From Pseudomonadota bacterium (lineage in GTDB: Bacteria > Pseudomonadota > Alphaproteobacteria > Rhizobiales > Xanthobacteraceae): a DNA stretch of 64,000 bases. Below, piece by piece: positions 8,601 through 16,032 of the stretch. Position numbers and translations under genes: made by a program. The stretch is from the NCBI GenBank assembly GCA_023387735.1, contig JAEWHP010000046.1:62001-126000 (forward strand). Direction: 5' to 3'. Below the pieces are notes generated by a model. It saw only the letters and a program-made list of their open reading frames with translations. It made no database searches and was not told where the DNA came from. The first letter of the stretch is position 1, and every line of letters begins with the position of its first letter.

Positions 8601-8865
8601 CGCCGCCGACGGCGCGAACGCGGCGCAGCGAGCCGCGCACGGCCTTGTCAAAACGCTTCTCGTCGGAGAGTTCGTCGATCAGGTCGTGGCCGGAGACGAT
8701 CACCAGCGGCGCGCCCATCATGTCCAGCCAGAAGATCGGCCCCAGCTCCTTGGACAGCCGCACCAGATGCTGCACCGGCGCGTTCGGGTCCAGCGACAGC
8801 ATGTTGCCGACGACGGGCTTCTTCGGCGGGTGCGGGATCGGGTCTAGTTTGTTGGGGGACGCCAT
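5629..8865 (-). CDS. Self-sufficient cytochrome P450/NADPH-P450 reductase (CYP102, BM3-like)
   Basis: This 1078-residue fusion has three parts. The P450 domain (about 1-460) carries the oxygen-activation helix AGHETTSGLL near residue 272, an ExxR motif in KEALRLWP, and the heme loop FGNGQRACIGRG with the ligand Cys near 410. An alanine-rich linker leads to an FMN flavodoxin domain (about 495-640, LLVLYGSNLGTAEELATRV). An FAD/NADPH domain (about 670-1078) shows RYYSISSSP and GPGTGLAPFRGFLQER. CYP102 enzymes are soluble and hydroxylate or epoxidise fatty acids near the omega end with NADPH. All cofactor motifs are intact. The next gene leftward is unrelated; lipid enzymes lie upstream. Confidence 0.95.
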   Translation of the reverse strand: MASPNKLDPIPHPPKKPVVGNMLSLDPNAPVQHLVRLSKELGPIFWLDMMGAPLVIVSGHDLIDELSDEKRFDKAVRGSLRRVRAVGGDGLFTADTNEPNWSKAHNILLQPFGNRAMQSYHPSMVDIAEQLVKKWERLNGDEEIDVVHDMTALTLDTIGLCGFDYRFNSFYRRDYHPFVESLVRSLETIMMTRGIPLEGLWLQKRRRDLAQDVAFMNKMVDEIIAERRGNAEAAEGKKDMLGAMMTGVDRATGEQLDDVNIRYQINTFLIAGHETTSGLLSCTIYALLKHPDVLKKAYEEVDRVLGPDLSVKPTYQQVTQLTYITQILKEALRLWPPAPAYGIAPLKDETIGGKYHLKKNTFITVLVMALHRDPSVWGPNPDAFDPENFSREAEAKRPINAWKPFGNGQRACIGRGFAMHEAALAIGMILQRFKLIDPHRYQMHLKETLTVKPEGFKIKVRPRADKDRGAFAGRAAVAAAASNAAAPKARTRPGHNTPLLVLYGSNLGTAEELATRVADLAEVNGFATKLGALDDYVGKLPQEGGVLIFCASYNGAPPDNATQFVKWLEGDIPKNAFAKVRYAVFGCGNSDWAATYQSVPRIIDEQLAAHGARSVYGRGEGDARSDLDGQFEKWFASLGPAAAKEFGLASNITRSADDAPLYSIEPVAASAVNTIVAAGGVARMKVSVNSELQNRTGANGSDRSTRHIEVQLPPGVTYRVGDHLSVVPRNDPALVDSVARRFGFLPADQIRLQVAEGRRAQLPVGDAVSVGRLLTEFVELQQVATRKQIQIMSEHTRCPVTKPKLLAYVGDDAAATERYRSDVLAKRKSVFDLLEEYPACELPFHAYLEMLSLLAPRYYSISSSPSIDPERCSVTVGVVEAPASSGRGVYRGVCSNYLAGRRVGDTIHATVRETKAGFRLPDDPAVPVIMIGPGTGLAPFRGFLQERAHRKAQGAKLGPAMLFFGCRHPDQDFLYADELKAFAADGITELHTAFSRANGQKTYVQHLVAAQKDRVWNLIEQGAIVYVCGDGGKMEPDVKAALVAIYREKSGADAEAGLRWIDDLGTKNRYVLDVWASG

Positions 8866-8900
8866 GGTCGAACTGTCTCCTGCCCTGTCTCAAGCCACGT

Positions 8901-8942
8901 CGTCATTCCGGGTCTGGTCCTTCGGACCATCCCGGAATGACG
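8901..8942. repeat. Family A repeat, half element
   Basis: CGTCATTCCGGGTCTGGTCC pairs with GGACCATCCCGGAATGACG around TTC. This equals one outer arm plus the GGTCC hairpin of the full family A element. It sits between the P450 start and the stop of the upstream epoxide hydrolase and could form a hairpin in either transcript. Confidence 0.85.
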
Positions 8943-8985
8943 GCGCAAATTACTGCAATCGTCGCAGTGACGACGCGTGAGATAT

Positions 8986-9981
8986 CTACCCGAATCTTTT
9001 CCTACGCCATTCGATCAGCTTGGCGCTGACCTCCTCCGGCTTCTCCTGCTGCGTCCAATGGCCGCTGCCGCGCACCAGATACTTCTCCAGATCGGGGACG
9101 AGCTTCTCCATGCCGTCGGCGGCCGATGGCGGCAGCACTCCGTCGTTCTCGGCCATGATCATCAGCGACGGGACGTGCACGTGATGATCGAGCCCCTTCG
9201 AGCGCTGCCAGTTCCGCGTAAAATTGCGATACCAGTTGATGCCGCCGGTGAAGCCGGTCTTGGTGAAGGTATCGACGAACACCTTCTTCTCCTCCGGCGA
9301 CAGGATCGGCGTGCGCGGATCGTGCTTGGCGTCGTAATTCGCGATCATCTGCGGAAACGCCAGGTTGAGCCGTGGCGAGGCGCCGACGCCGGCGATCGGC
9401 TGTTCCTCCGGCGTCCCTTCGGGGCGCGCCACCGGCTTGCGCATGAACGCATCGAAGGTCTGCTCGACGCGGCTGCCGAAAATCCGGTCCGGCTCGCGGC
9501 CGGGGTCCTGGAATTGCACGATGTACATCTTGTCGCCGAAGCGCTGGCGAAACAGCTCGATCGGATCGGCCGGCGCGCGATCCCAATGCGGCGTGTTGAC
9601 GCCGACGACCCCGGCCACGCGCGACGGATGCCGCAGCGGCATCTGCCAGACGATGAACCCGCCCCAGTCGTGGCCGACAAAGATCGCCTTGTCGATCTTG
9701 AGATGGTCGAGCAGGCCGACGAGGTCGCCGGTCAGATGCTCCATGTCGTAGTCCTCGACCGGCTCCGGCCGGTCGGTCGCGCCATAGCCGCGCTGGTCCG
9801 GCGCAATCACCCGGATGCCCGCCTCGCTCAGGGCCTTGATCTGGTGACGCCAGGAGAACGCGATTTCCGGCCAGCCGTGGCACAGGACGACCGGCGGCTT
9901 GTCCGAGGCCGGCCCCGCCTCGTAATAGCCCATGCGAATACCGTTCACCTCGGCGAACTGCAGCGGCGGCATTTCAATCAT
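8986..9981 (-). CDS. Epoxide hydrolase (alpha/beta fold)
   Basis: The 331-residue enzyme has the epoxide hydrolase signature: HGWPE oxyanion motif (residues 35-39), a nucleophile elbow GHDWGG with Asp105 rather than Ser, a conserved GINWYRNF tyrosine segment in the cap, and a catalytic His in GSGHWTQQEKP. These enzymes open epoxides to diols by a covalent aspartyl ester. I chose the ATG at 9981; a TTG six bases upstream is also possible. It follows the wax synthase gene by 10 nt and precedes the P450 gene, so it may act on products of fatty-acid epoxidation. Confidence 0.9.
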   Translation of the reverse strand: MIEMPPLQFAEVNGIRMGYYEAGPASDKPPVVLCHGWPEIAFSWRHQIKALSEAGIRVIAPDQRGYGATDRPEPVEDYDMEHLTGDLVGLLDHLKIDKAIFVGHDWGGFIVWQMPLRHPSRVAGVVGVNTPHWDRAPADPIELFRQRFGDKMYIVQFQDPGREPDRIFGSRVEQTFDAFMRKPVARPEGTPEEQPIAGVGASPRLNLAFPQMIANYDAKHDPRTPILSPEEKKVFVDTFTKTGFTGGINWYRNFTRNWQRSKGLDHHVHVPSLMIMAENDGVLPPSAADGMEKLVPDLEKYLVRGSGHWTQQEKPEEVSAKLIEWRRKRFG

Positions 9982-9991
9982 CGTCAAAGCC

Positions 9992-11539
9992 CTATTCAGC
10001 GGCGCTGGTCATGGTCGGCGGCGGTGCGAACGCCGCCTCGAGCGCTTCAAATTCCACCGGCAGCATGTCGCACATAACCTGGACGTGGGGAATGATGTTG
10101 GCGCCGGCGATGAAGCCGAAATCGAGTTGGTCGCGGTAGCTCTGCACGGTGATGTTGAGCGCGATGCCATGCGTCGAGATCGACACCGGGAAGATATGCA
10201 GCAATTCCGCCCCCGCGGCATACAGCGTCTGCCGCGGCCCCGGCACGTTCGACACCGTGATGTTCGCGGACGGCGGCAGCACGTCGGAAAGGTTCGAGCG
10301 GCTGTAGAGCAGCGCCAGGATCTGCACCATGATCGGCGCGCCGAGCATGGAGATGTTGGAGACCTGCGGCATGAAAGCCCGCAGCGGATGCGACATCTCC
10401 TTCGACTTGGTCGATTGCGCGATGATCGCCTCCAGCCGCTCCTTTGGGTCGGCGATGTTGGTGGCGATCGAGCAGATCATGCCGAACACCTGGTTGTTGG
10501 CCTCGGTGTTACCCTCCTCGCGCAGCGAGATCGGCACCGCGGCCGTCATTGACTTCGCGGGCAGCGCGCCCCGCTCCAGCAGATAACGCCGCACCACGCC
10601 AGAAGCCAGCGCCAGCACCACGTCGTTGAGCTTGCCGCCGGATGCCTTGGCGACTGCCTTGGCCCGCGACAGCGAAATCGAGGTGCCGGCGAAACTGCGC
10701 TCGGACGAAATCGCCTTGTTCAAGACCGTCGGCGGCGAAACCATGCTGGCGATGCTGTCGCGCGACTTCGGGTCGGAGATCTTGCCGACCACATCGGAGA
10801 CACTCTTGAGCATCGCCGGAATGCTGCCGGCAAATTTCACCGCACTCTCGATCTGGAACATGGCGTTGTCGAACAGGATCGATCCGAGATCGCTCTTTCC
10901 CGAACGCGGCAAGTCGAGCGTTTTCGGCGTCGAGGACCCGTCGAAAGGCTGGCGCCAGAGCTGCTGGTAGGAATCGATCAGGTTGGCGGCGATATCGCGC
11001 GGCTCGTTGTTACCTTTTGCCTGCGGAATCGGCGCCTCGACTTTGCGCGGCACCGGCGTGACGTCGTAGATCATATTGGTCAGCGCCGCGCCCGCGCCGC
11101 CGTCGATGCAGGCATGATGCATCTTGGAATAGAGCCCGATCTCGTTGTCCTTCATGCCCTCGAAGACGTAGAACTCCCACAGCGGCCGGGCGCGATTGAG
11201 CAGCTTCGCATGCATCCAGCCGACGATGCGCTCCAGCGTGGCGCGGTCATACGGCGCCGGCAGGCTGCCGCGGAAGATGTGACGGTCGATGTCGAACTGG
11301 TCGTCCTCGACCCATGACGGGTGATCGATATCGAGCGGCGCCTTTTCCAGCCGCGCCTTGAGGATCGGCGCGATGTGCAGCCGCGAGGCGATCATCGCCT
11401 TGAAATCCTCGAAGAAGTTACCGTTGTAGTTCTCGGGCAGGCGGAAGATCGCCATGCTGCCGACATGCATCGGCATTTCCGGCGTTTCCAGATACAGGAA
11501 CGACGCATCCATCGACGACAGTTTCTTGGCGTCCGCCAT
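9992..11539 (-). CDS. Wax ester synthase/diacylglycerol acyltransferase (WS/DGAT)
   Basis: The 515-residue product begins KKLSSMDASFLYLETPEMPM, the typical start of this family. The condensing-enzyme active-site motif HHxxxDG appears as MHHACIDGGAG (His141-His142). The C-terminal domain carries NITVSNVPGPRQTLYAAGA, also conserved. The enzyme joins acyl-CoA to a long-chain alcohol or diacylglycerol to make neutral storage lipid at the membrane face. The ATG follows GGGAGG. It is close to the epoxide hydrolase and preceded by a lipase-like gene, giving a neutral-lipid cluster. Confidence 0.93.
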   Translation of the reverse strand: MADAKKLSSMDASFLYLETPEMPMHVGSMAIFRLPENYNGNFFEDFKAMIASRLHIAPILKARLEKAPLDIDHPSWVEDDQFDIDRHIFRGSLPAPYDRATLERIVGWMHAKLLNRARPLWEFYVFEGMKDNEIGLYSKMHHACIDGGAGAALTNMIYDVTPVPRKVEAPIPQAKGNNEPRDIAANLIDSYQQLWRQPFDGSSTPKTLDLPRSGKSDLGSILFDNAMFQIESAVKFAGSIPAMLKSVSDVVGKISDPKSRDSIASMVSPPTVLNKAISSERSFAGTSISLSRAKAVAKASGGKLNDVVLALASGVVRRYLLERGALPAKSMTAAVPISLREEGNTEANNQVFGMICSIATNIADPKERLEAIIAQSTKSKEMSHPLRAFMPQVSNISMLGAPIMVQILALLYSRSNLSDVLPPSANITVSNVPGPRQTLYAAGAELLHIFPVSISTHGIALNITVQSYRDQLDFGFIAGANIIPHVQVMCDMLPVEFEALEAAFAPPPTMTSAAE

Positions 11540-11685
11540 ATTTTCCTCCCGAAGTAGAAATCACGGCGCCTTGGCGGCGCTTCTGGCGTACAGAACGACT
11601 TATATTATTATCGAAAACCGCTACCCATCCTGCATCAATTGCGGTGGGCTCATTCGAAAATCATCCCCTTGCGTCAGGGCTCAGA

Positions 11686-12480
11686 TCAGGATTGTGCATT
11701 TTCAGGGGGGCCATAGGCAATGGCAAATGGCCCCGAACGGTCAAAATGCCGGAACTGGCCTTCAGCCTGGGAGAGGCGGTCGGCCACCGCCCACAACGCC
11801 GCGGGATTGACGCCGAGCCCGACATGGCTGGCGAAATGTACCTCGATGTTCTCGGCGGTCTCCGAGGGACGCAGCAGGCTGGTGCGCCAGTTCACGATCC
11901 CATCGGTACGGGAATATAACGAGGTTGCCGGAACCGGCAGGTCGCCGGCGATCGCCTGGCGGATTTCCGGATTGTCGTCGACCGTCTCCCCCGACAGCGC
12001 CTCATACAGCCGCGTGGCGTTGGTCGCCCTGATGTCGTTGGCAAACGGACTGCCGAGCGTGATCACGGCACGCACCATGTCCGGCAATTGCAGCGCCAGG
12101 TCGCGCGCATAGATGCCGCCGAGGCTCCAGCCGACCAGGCTGACCTTGCGGCCGGTCTGTTCGTGAATGCCGGTCAGGAGATCGCGCAACGCCGCGCGTT
12201 TGGAGGCGACGCCACCGAAGTTGCGCCCCATTCTCCATGCCTGGGTATCGTAGCCGAGTTCTTTCAGGTAGCGCCGCATCGGCGCCATCGACAGATCGCT
12301 GGCGAGAAAGCCCGGCAGCGTCAGCACCGGATGCCCGTCGCCCTTCGGCGCGCGCAACAACAGCGGCGACAGCAGCAGGCTCGAGTTCAATTCGAACAGG
12401 CTGCGCGCCTCGGCCAGCATCAGGAACAGGCTTGGCGGCTGAAGCCGCTGCTCTTCCTTCGCTGTGCCGCCTTCCGCCAC
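11686..12480 (-). CDS. Lipase-like alpha/beta hydrolase
   Basis: From the chosen GTG the product is 264 residues, with nucleophile elbow GWSLGG (Ser119), an SDLSMAPMRRYLKELGYDT segment and YSRTDGIVNW as the probable acid region. The GTG shares its first base with the TAG stop of the upstream DUF6489 gene (TAGTG), a coupling arrangement that decides the start. An in-frame ATG at 12420 would give a 244-residue protein lacking part of the SLFLMLAEARSLFELN helix. PGFLASDLSM and the fold resemble lipase/PHB-depolymerase-like enzymes of actinobacteria and rhizobia, but the substrate is not shown. Confidence 0.82.
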   Translation of the reverse strand: MAEGGTAKEEQRLQPPSLFLMLAEARSLFELNSSLLLSPLLLRAPKGDGHPVLTLPGFLASDLSMAPMRRYLKELGYDTQAWRMGRNFGGVASKRAALRDLLTGIHEQTGRKVSLVGWSLGGIYARDLALQLPDMVRAVITLGSPFANDIRATNATRLYEALSGETVDDNPEIRQAIAGDLPVPATSLYSRTDGIVNWRTSLLRPSETAENIEVHFASHVGLGVNPAALWAVADRLSQAEGQFRHFDRSGPFAIAYGPPENAQS

Positions 12481-12734
12481 TACTTCTTGTCCTTCTTGGT
12501 CATGCCACCGAGGCCGGCCATTGCCACGAACATGTCCTGGAAACGTTCGGCGATCTTGGGATCGAAGGTAAACCAACTCTGGATCAGGGATTCCGGTGAA
12601 ATCTTTTCGATGTTGGCCATCATCTGTTGCTGCATCTTGTCCATCACCGCCGTCTGCATCGGCTGCACGTCCGGAAGGCCAAAAAACTGCCTGGCTTCCA
12701 GCGGCGTGCAATCTACTTCGACGTTAACCTTCAT
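12480..12734 (-). CDS. DUF6489 family small protein
   Basis: This 84-residue protein begins MKVNVEVDCTPLEARQFFGL and continues LPDVQPMQTAVMDKMQQQMM, with a lysine-rich end. I recognise it as the small DUF6489-type protein often seen beside lipase-like genes in alphaproteobacteria. No enzyme motif, signal peptide or membrane segment is visible. The central methionine-rich helix suggests a protein-protein or lipid interaction surface. Its stop is fused with the start of the downstream hydrolase, so the two are very likely made together. Confidence 0.75.
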   Translation of the reverse strand: MKVNVEVDCTPLEARQFFGLPDVQPMQTAVMDKMQQQMMANIEKISPESLIQSWFTFDPKIAERFQDMFVAMAGLGGMTKKDKK

Positions 12735-12827
12735 GACCGCTCCTTTTACTGGCTTGCCGCAGTATCGCCACGATAGCCCCGGTCACGCAAGGACAAGACC
12801 TTAACCCCGCTCATCTATTTCGAACAT

Positions 12828-12863
12828 GGTCAACCCGGTGACCTCGGTCAGCCCGGTGACCTG
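12828..12863. repeat. Two tandem 18-bp repeats
   Basis: GGTCAACCCGGTGACCTC (12828-12845) is followed directly by GGTCAGCCCGGTGACCTG (12846-12863), two differences in 18 bases. Each unit contains the inverted pair GGTCA/TGACC. The block lies just past the stop of the FAD oxidoreductase at 12882. Confidence 0.85.
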
Positions 12864-12881
12864 AGTCAGGCAAGATTTGGG

Positions 12882-14135
12882 TCAGCCAAAGCGCTCGACG
12901 GCAAACGGGCTGATGTCGGCAAACGGGGTCTCCCCGGTCATGGTTTCGGCCAGCAGGCGGCCGGTCGCCGGCCCGAGCGTCAGGCCGTGGTGCTGGTGGC
13001 CGAAATTGAACCACAGCCCGGCATGGCGGGGCGCCTTTCCGATCACCGGCAGCATATCGGGCAGACACGGCCGCGCCCCCATCCAGGGCCTGGCGTCGAC
13101 CGGCTCGCCCAAGGGAAACAGCTTGTGGGCCCGCGGCAGCGCCCGCTCGACCTGAACCGGCGTCGGCGGCGCATCGCGGTGGGCGAATTCCGCACCGGTC
13201 GTCAGGCGAATGCCGCGGTTCATGGGCGCCAGCAGATAGCCTTGATCAGAATCTAGTACGGGATGGTTCAGGATTATGTTGCCCCGCGGCTTGAGGTGCA
13301 AATGGTAACCCCGCTTGACCTGAAGCGGGATCGAATAGCCGAGCGGGGCAAAAATCTGGTCTGACCAGGGTCCCATTGCCACCACGACGTCGCGCGCGGT
13401 GATGGTGCCTTCCAGTGTTGCCACCCGCCAGCGCCGGTCGGTCTGTTCGAGCGTTCTTGCGTCGCCGACCAGGTAGCGCCCGCCCCTGCGGCCGAACAAG
13501 GCAGCGTAGGCCTTGGCGAGGCCACCGGGGTCCGGCACGAATCCCGGCGCGGGAAAATGGATCGCGCCGCTGAACTCGCCGGTCAGATGCGGCTCGCGCG
13601 CAACAATCGCAGCGGCATCGAGCACGTCGCCGGCGACACCATATTGTTTGGCACGCTCAAGATCCCGCACCGCGTTCTCAAGCGTCGGCCCGGAGCGAAA
13701 CAGCTTGATCCAACCGGTCCGCCGCAACAACTCCGGCACGTTGGCCTCGGCGATCAGCGCCTCATGCTCGATCAGGCTGCGCTGGATCAGCGGCAACTCG
13801 GCCATCGCACTGTGCAGTGCACGCTCGGGTGAAGAGGCCAGAAAATAGCGAGTCAGCCACGGCAGGAAGGTCGGCAGATCCCTGAAGTGGTACCGCACCT
13901 GCGGCGCGCGAAGGAACGCATATCGCAGGATCTGTCCCAGATCCCGCGGAAACATGTAGGGAAAGACCGAAGCACATTCGATCAGCCCGCCATTGCCATA
14001 GCTGGTTTCTTCGCCGGCCGTGTCGTGCCGATCGATCAGGACCACATTCCGGCCGCGTTTCAAAAGGTGCAAGGCGGCGCTCACGCCGACCATGCCCGCA
14101 CCCAGGACGAGTACGTCGGCCTTCAGTTCCGCCAT
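12882..14135 (-). CDS. FAD-dependent amino-acid oxidase/dehydrogenase (DadA-like)
   Basis: The 417-residue protein opens with an FAD dinucleotide-binding fold, VLVLGAGMVGVSAALHLLKRG, followed by VVLIDRHD and ETSYGNGGLIE, the pattern of D-amino-acid dehydrogenase DadA. The C-terminal DAO segments PWMGARPCLPDMLPVIGKAP and FGHQHHGLTLGP are conserved. Such enzymes oxidise D-amino or secondary amines to imines, which hydrolyse to 2-oxo acids and ammonia. There is no signal peptide. It is divergent from the peptide-importer operon starting at 14333, which suggests that its substrate comes from the imported peptides. Confidence 0.85.
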   Translation of the reverse strand: MAELKADVLVLGAGMVGVSAALHLLKRGRNVVLIDRHDTAGEETSYGNGGLIECASVFPYMFPRDLGQILRYAFLRAPQVRYHFRDLPTFLPWLTRYFLASSPERALHSAMAELPLIQRSLIEHEALIAEANVPELLRRTGWIKLFRSGPTLENAVRDLERAKQYGVAGDVLDAAAIVAREPHLTGEFSGAIHFPAPGFVPDPGGLAKAYAALFGRRGGRYLVGDARTLEQTDRRWRVATLEGTITARDVVVAMGPWSDQIFAPLGYSIPLQVKRGYHLHLKPRGNIILNHPVLDSDQGYLLAPMNRGIRLTTGAEFAHRDAPPTPVQVERALPRAHKLFPLGEPVDARPWMGARPCLPDMLPVIGKAPRHAGLWFNFGHQHHGLTLGPATGRLLAETMTGETPFADISPFAVERFG

Positions 14136-14332
14136 TCAGCACTCCGAAAGTTCAATGTAACGTGCGCAGGCGCACGTCCTATGGTGAACCTAGTCATTGC
14201 CGCACCGCCGCGCAAACCGGCATGCGGTGCAGGGAAATGATGCTTGCGCGGCGGCTGGACTCTGGCAACATGGCTCGGCAATATCCGCCGCTAGTTGTGG
14301 AAATTGTTGATCAAAGCGGGGAAATCAAACAA

Positions 14333-15928
14333 ATGTCGGTACGTCAGAGTTTGCTTGCAGCGGTCGCGGCCTCCATCATCGCGCTCGCGGTGGTGCCGGC
14401 ATCGGCGCAGACCCTGCGCTACGCCAACCAGGGCGACCTCAAGTCGCTCGACCCCTACACGCTCAACGAGAGCACCACCCATGCCCATCTCGGGCAGGTG
14501 TTCGAAGGCCTGGTTGCCCGCGACAAGGATCTGAAGGTCATCCCCGCGCTGGCGGAGAAATGGGAAACGCTGGAGCCGACCCGCTGGCGCTTCCATCTGC
14601 GCAAGGGCGTGAAATTCCAGAACGGCGACCCCTTCACCGCCGACGACGTGCTGTTCTCGGCGGAACGCGTGCAGAAGAAAGGCTCGAACCTGCAAACCCG
14701 CATTCCCAGCGGGACCAAGGTTGTGAAGGTCGACGACTACACGGTCGATTTTGTTCTGACCTCGCCCAATCCCATTCTCAATTCGCAATGGGATACCTGG
14801 TACATCATGAGCAAGAAGTGGTCCGAGGCGAACAACGCCGTCGAGCCCACGCCCGCGGCGGCAACGACGCCGAGCTTTGCCTCGCTCAACGCCAACGGCA
14901 CCGGCGCTTTCTCGGTCGAAAGCCACCAGCCGGGCGTCAAGACCGTCTTCAAGGCCAACCCGAACTGGTGGCGCAAGGCGGAGCACAACATCAAGGAGAT
15001 CGTCTTCACCCCGATCGGGTCGGACGCCACGCGCGTGGCCGCCCTGCTCTCGGGCGAAGTCGACGTCATCGAGCCGGTTCCGATCCAGGATATCTCGCGG
15101 GTGGATTCCACGGCCAACGCCCAGGTGCTGAAGGGACCGGAACTCCGCACCATCTTCCTCGGCATGGACCAGGTGCGCGACGAGTTGCTCTACTCCAACG
15201 TCAAGGGCAAGAATCCGTTCAAGGACATCAAGGTGCGCGAGGCCTTCTTCAAGGCCATCGACATCGAGCTGATCAAGACGCGCGTCATGCGCGGCCTGTC
15301 GACGCCTTCCGCGCTGATGATCGCGCCGCAATTGTTCAAGCTGTCCGGCGACTTCACCCGGCCGAAATTCGATCCCGACGGCGCCAAGAAACTTCTGACC
15401 GAAGCCGGCTACCCTGACGGTTTCGAAGTCACGATGGACTGCCCCAACGACCGCTACGTCAACGACGCCGCGATCTGCCAGGCCGTCGTCGGCATGCTGG
15501 CCCGCATCGGCGTCAAGGTGACGCTGCTGGCCCAGCCCAAGGCGCAGTATTTCGCCAAGGTGCTGAAGCCCGGCGGCTACCAGACCTCGTTCTATTTGCT
15601 CGGCTGGACGCCCGGCACGCTCGACTCCCACAACGTCCTGCACGACATCATGGGTTGCCGCGACGATCCGAAATCCAATCGCGGCGAGGCCAATCTCGGC
15701 GGCTACTGCAACAAGAAGCTCGACGAACTCGCCGAGAAGGTCCTGCAGGAATCCGACACGACCAAGCGCGACCTCCTGATCAAGGAAGCGTTCGAAATCG
15801 GCGCCAAGGATTTCGGCTATATCCCGCTGCACCAGCAGGCGCTGGCGTGGGGCGTGTCAAAAAAAGTAAAACTGTCCCAGCGCGCGGACAACCAGGTCCT
15901 GCTCTACTGGGCAACCAAACAGGACTGA
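14333..15928 (+). CDS. Peptide ABC transporter substrate-binding protein 1 (SBP family 5)
   Basis: The 531-residue protein starts with a signal peptide, MSVRQSLLAAVAASIIALAV ending in PASAQ. The SBP_bac_5 core follows: DLKSLDPYTLNES, VFEGLVARD, WRFHLRKGVKFQNGDPFTADDV and KWETLEPT. Proteins of this family bind di- or oligopeptides in the periplasm. An upstream in-frame ATG exists, but the signal sequence and the GGGG motif favour 14333. It is the first gene of a 12-gene operon and is followed by a hairpin at 15944-15975 that could raise its level over the membrane genes. Confidence 0.93.
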   Translation: MSVRQSLLAAVAASIIALAVVPASAQTLRYANQGDLKSLDPYTLNESTTHAHLGQVFEGLVARDKDLKVIPALAEKWETLEPTRWRFHLRKGVKFQNGDPFTADDVLFSAERVQKKGSNLQTRIPSGTKVVKVDDYTVDFVLTSPNPILNSQWDTWYIMSKKWSEANNAVEPTPAAATTPSFASLNANGTGAFSVESHQPGVKTVFKANPNWWRKAEHNIKEIVFTPIGSDATRVAALLSGEVDVIEPVPIQDISRVDSTANAQVLKGPELRTIFLGMDQVRDELLYSNVKGKNPFKDIKVREAFFKAIDIELIKTRVMRGLSTPSALMIAPQLFKLSGDFTRPKFDPDGAKKLLTEAGYPDGFEVTMDCPNDRYVNDAAICQAVVGMLARIGVKVTLLAQPKAQYFAKVLKPGGYQTSFYLLGWTPGTLDSHNVLHDIMGCRDDPKSNRGEANLGGYCNKKLDELAEKVLQESDTTKRDLLIKEAFEIGAKDFGYIPLHQQALAWGVSKKVKLSQRADNQVLLYWATKQD

Positions 15929-15943
15929 TCACTCTTCGACACC

Positions 15944-15978
15944 AGGTCCCGGCGGCTCAATGGCTTCCGGGACCTTTC
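15944..15978 (+). terminator. Intraoperonic hairpin after the first binding-protein gene
   Basis: AGGTCCCGG (15944-15952) pairs perfectly with CCGGGACCT (15967-15975) across a 14-nt loop, followed by a short TTT. It lies 15 nt past the binding-protein stop and 58 nt before the permease start. It may act as a partial terminator or as a 3'-end stabiliser of the binding-protein message. Confidence 0.55.
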
Positions 15979-16032
15979 GCTTTCCAGCCGACTGCGCAGT
16001 CCGCCGCCGCACCAGAGCAGTGAAAGGAATAC

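Noticed and set aside
12828..12863. Start of a CRISPR-like or regulatory tandem array
   Set aside because: There are only two contiguous units with no spacers, and the block is just past a stop codon.
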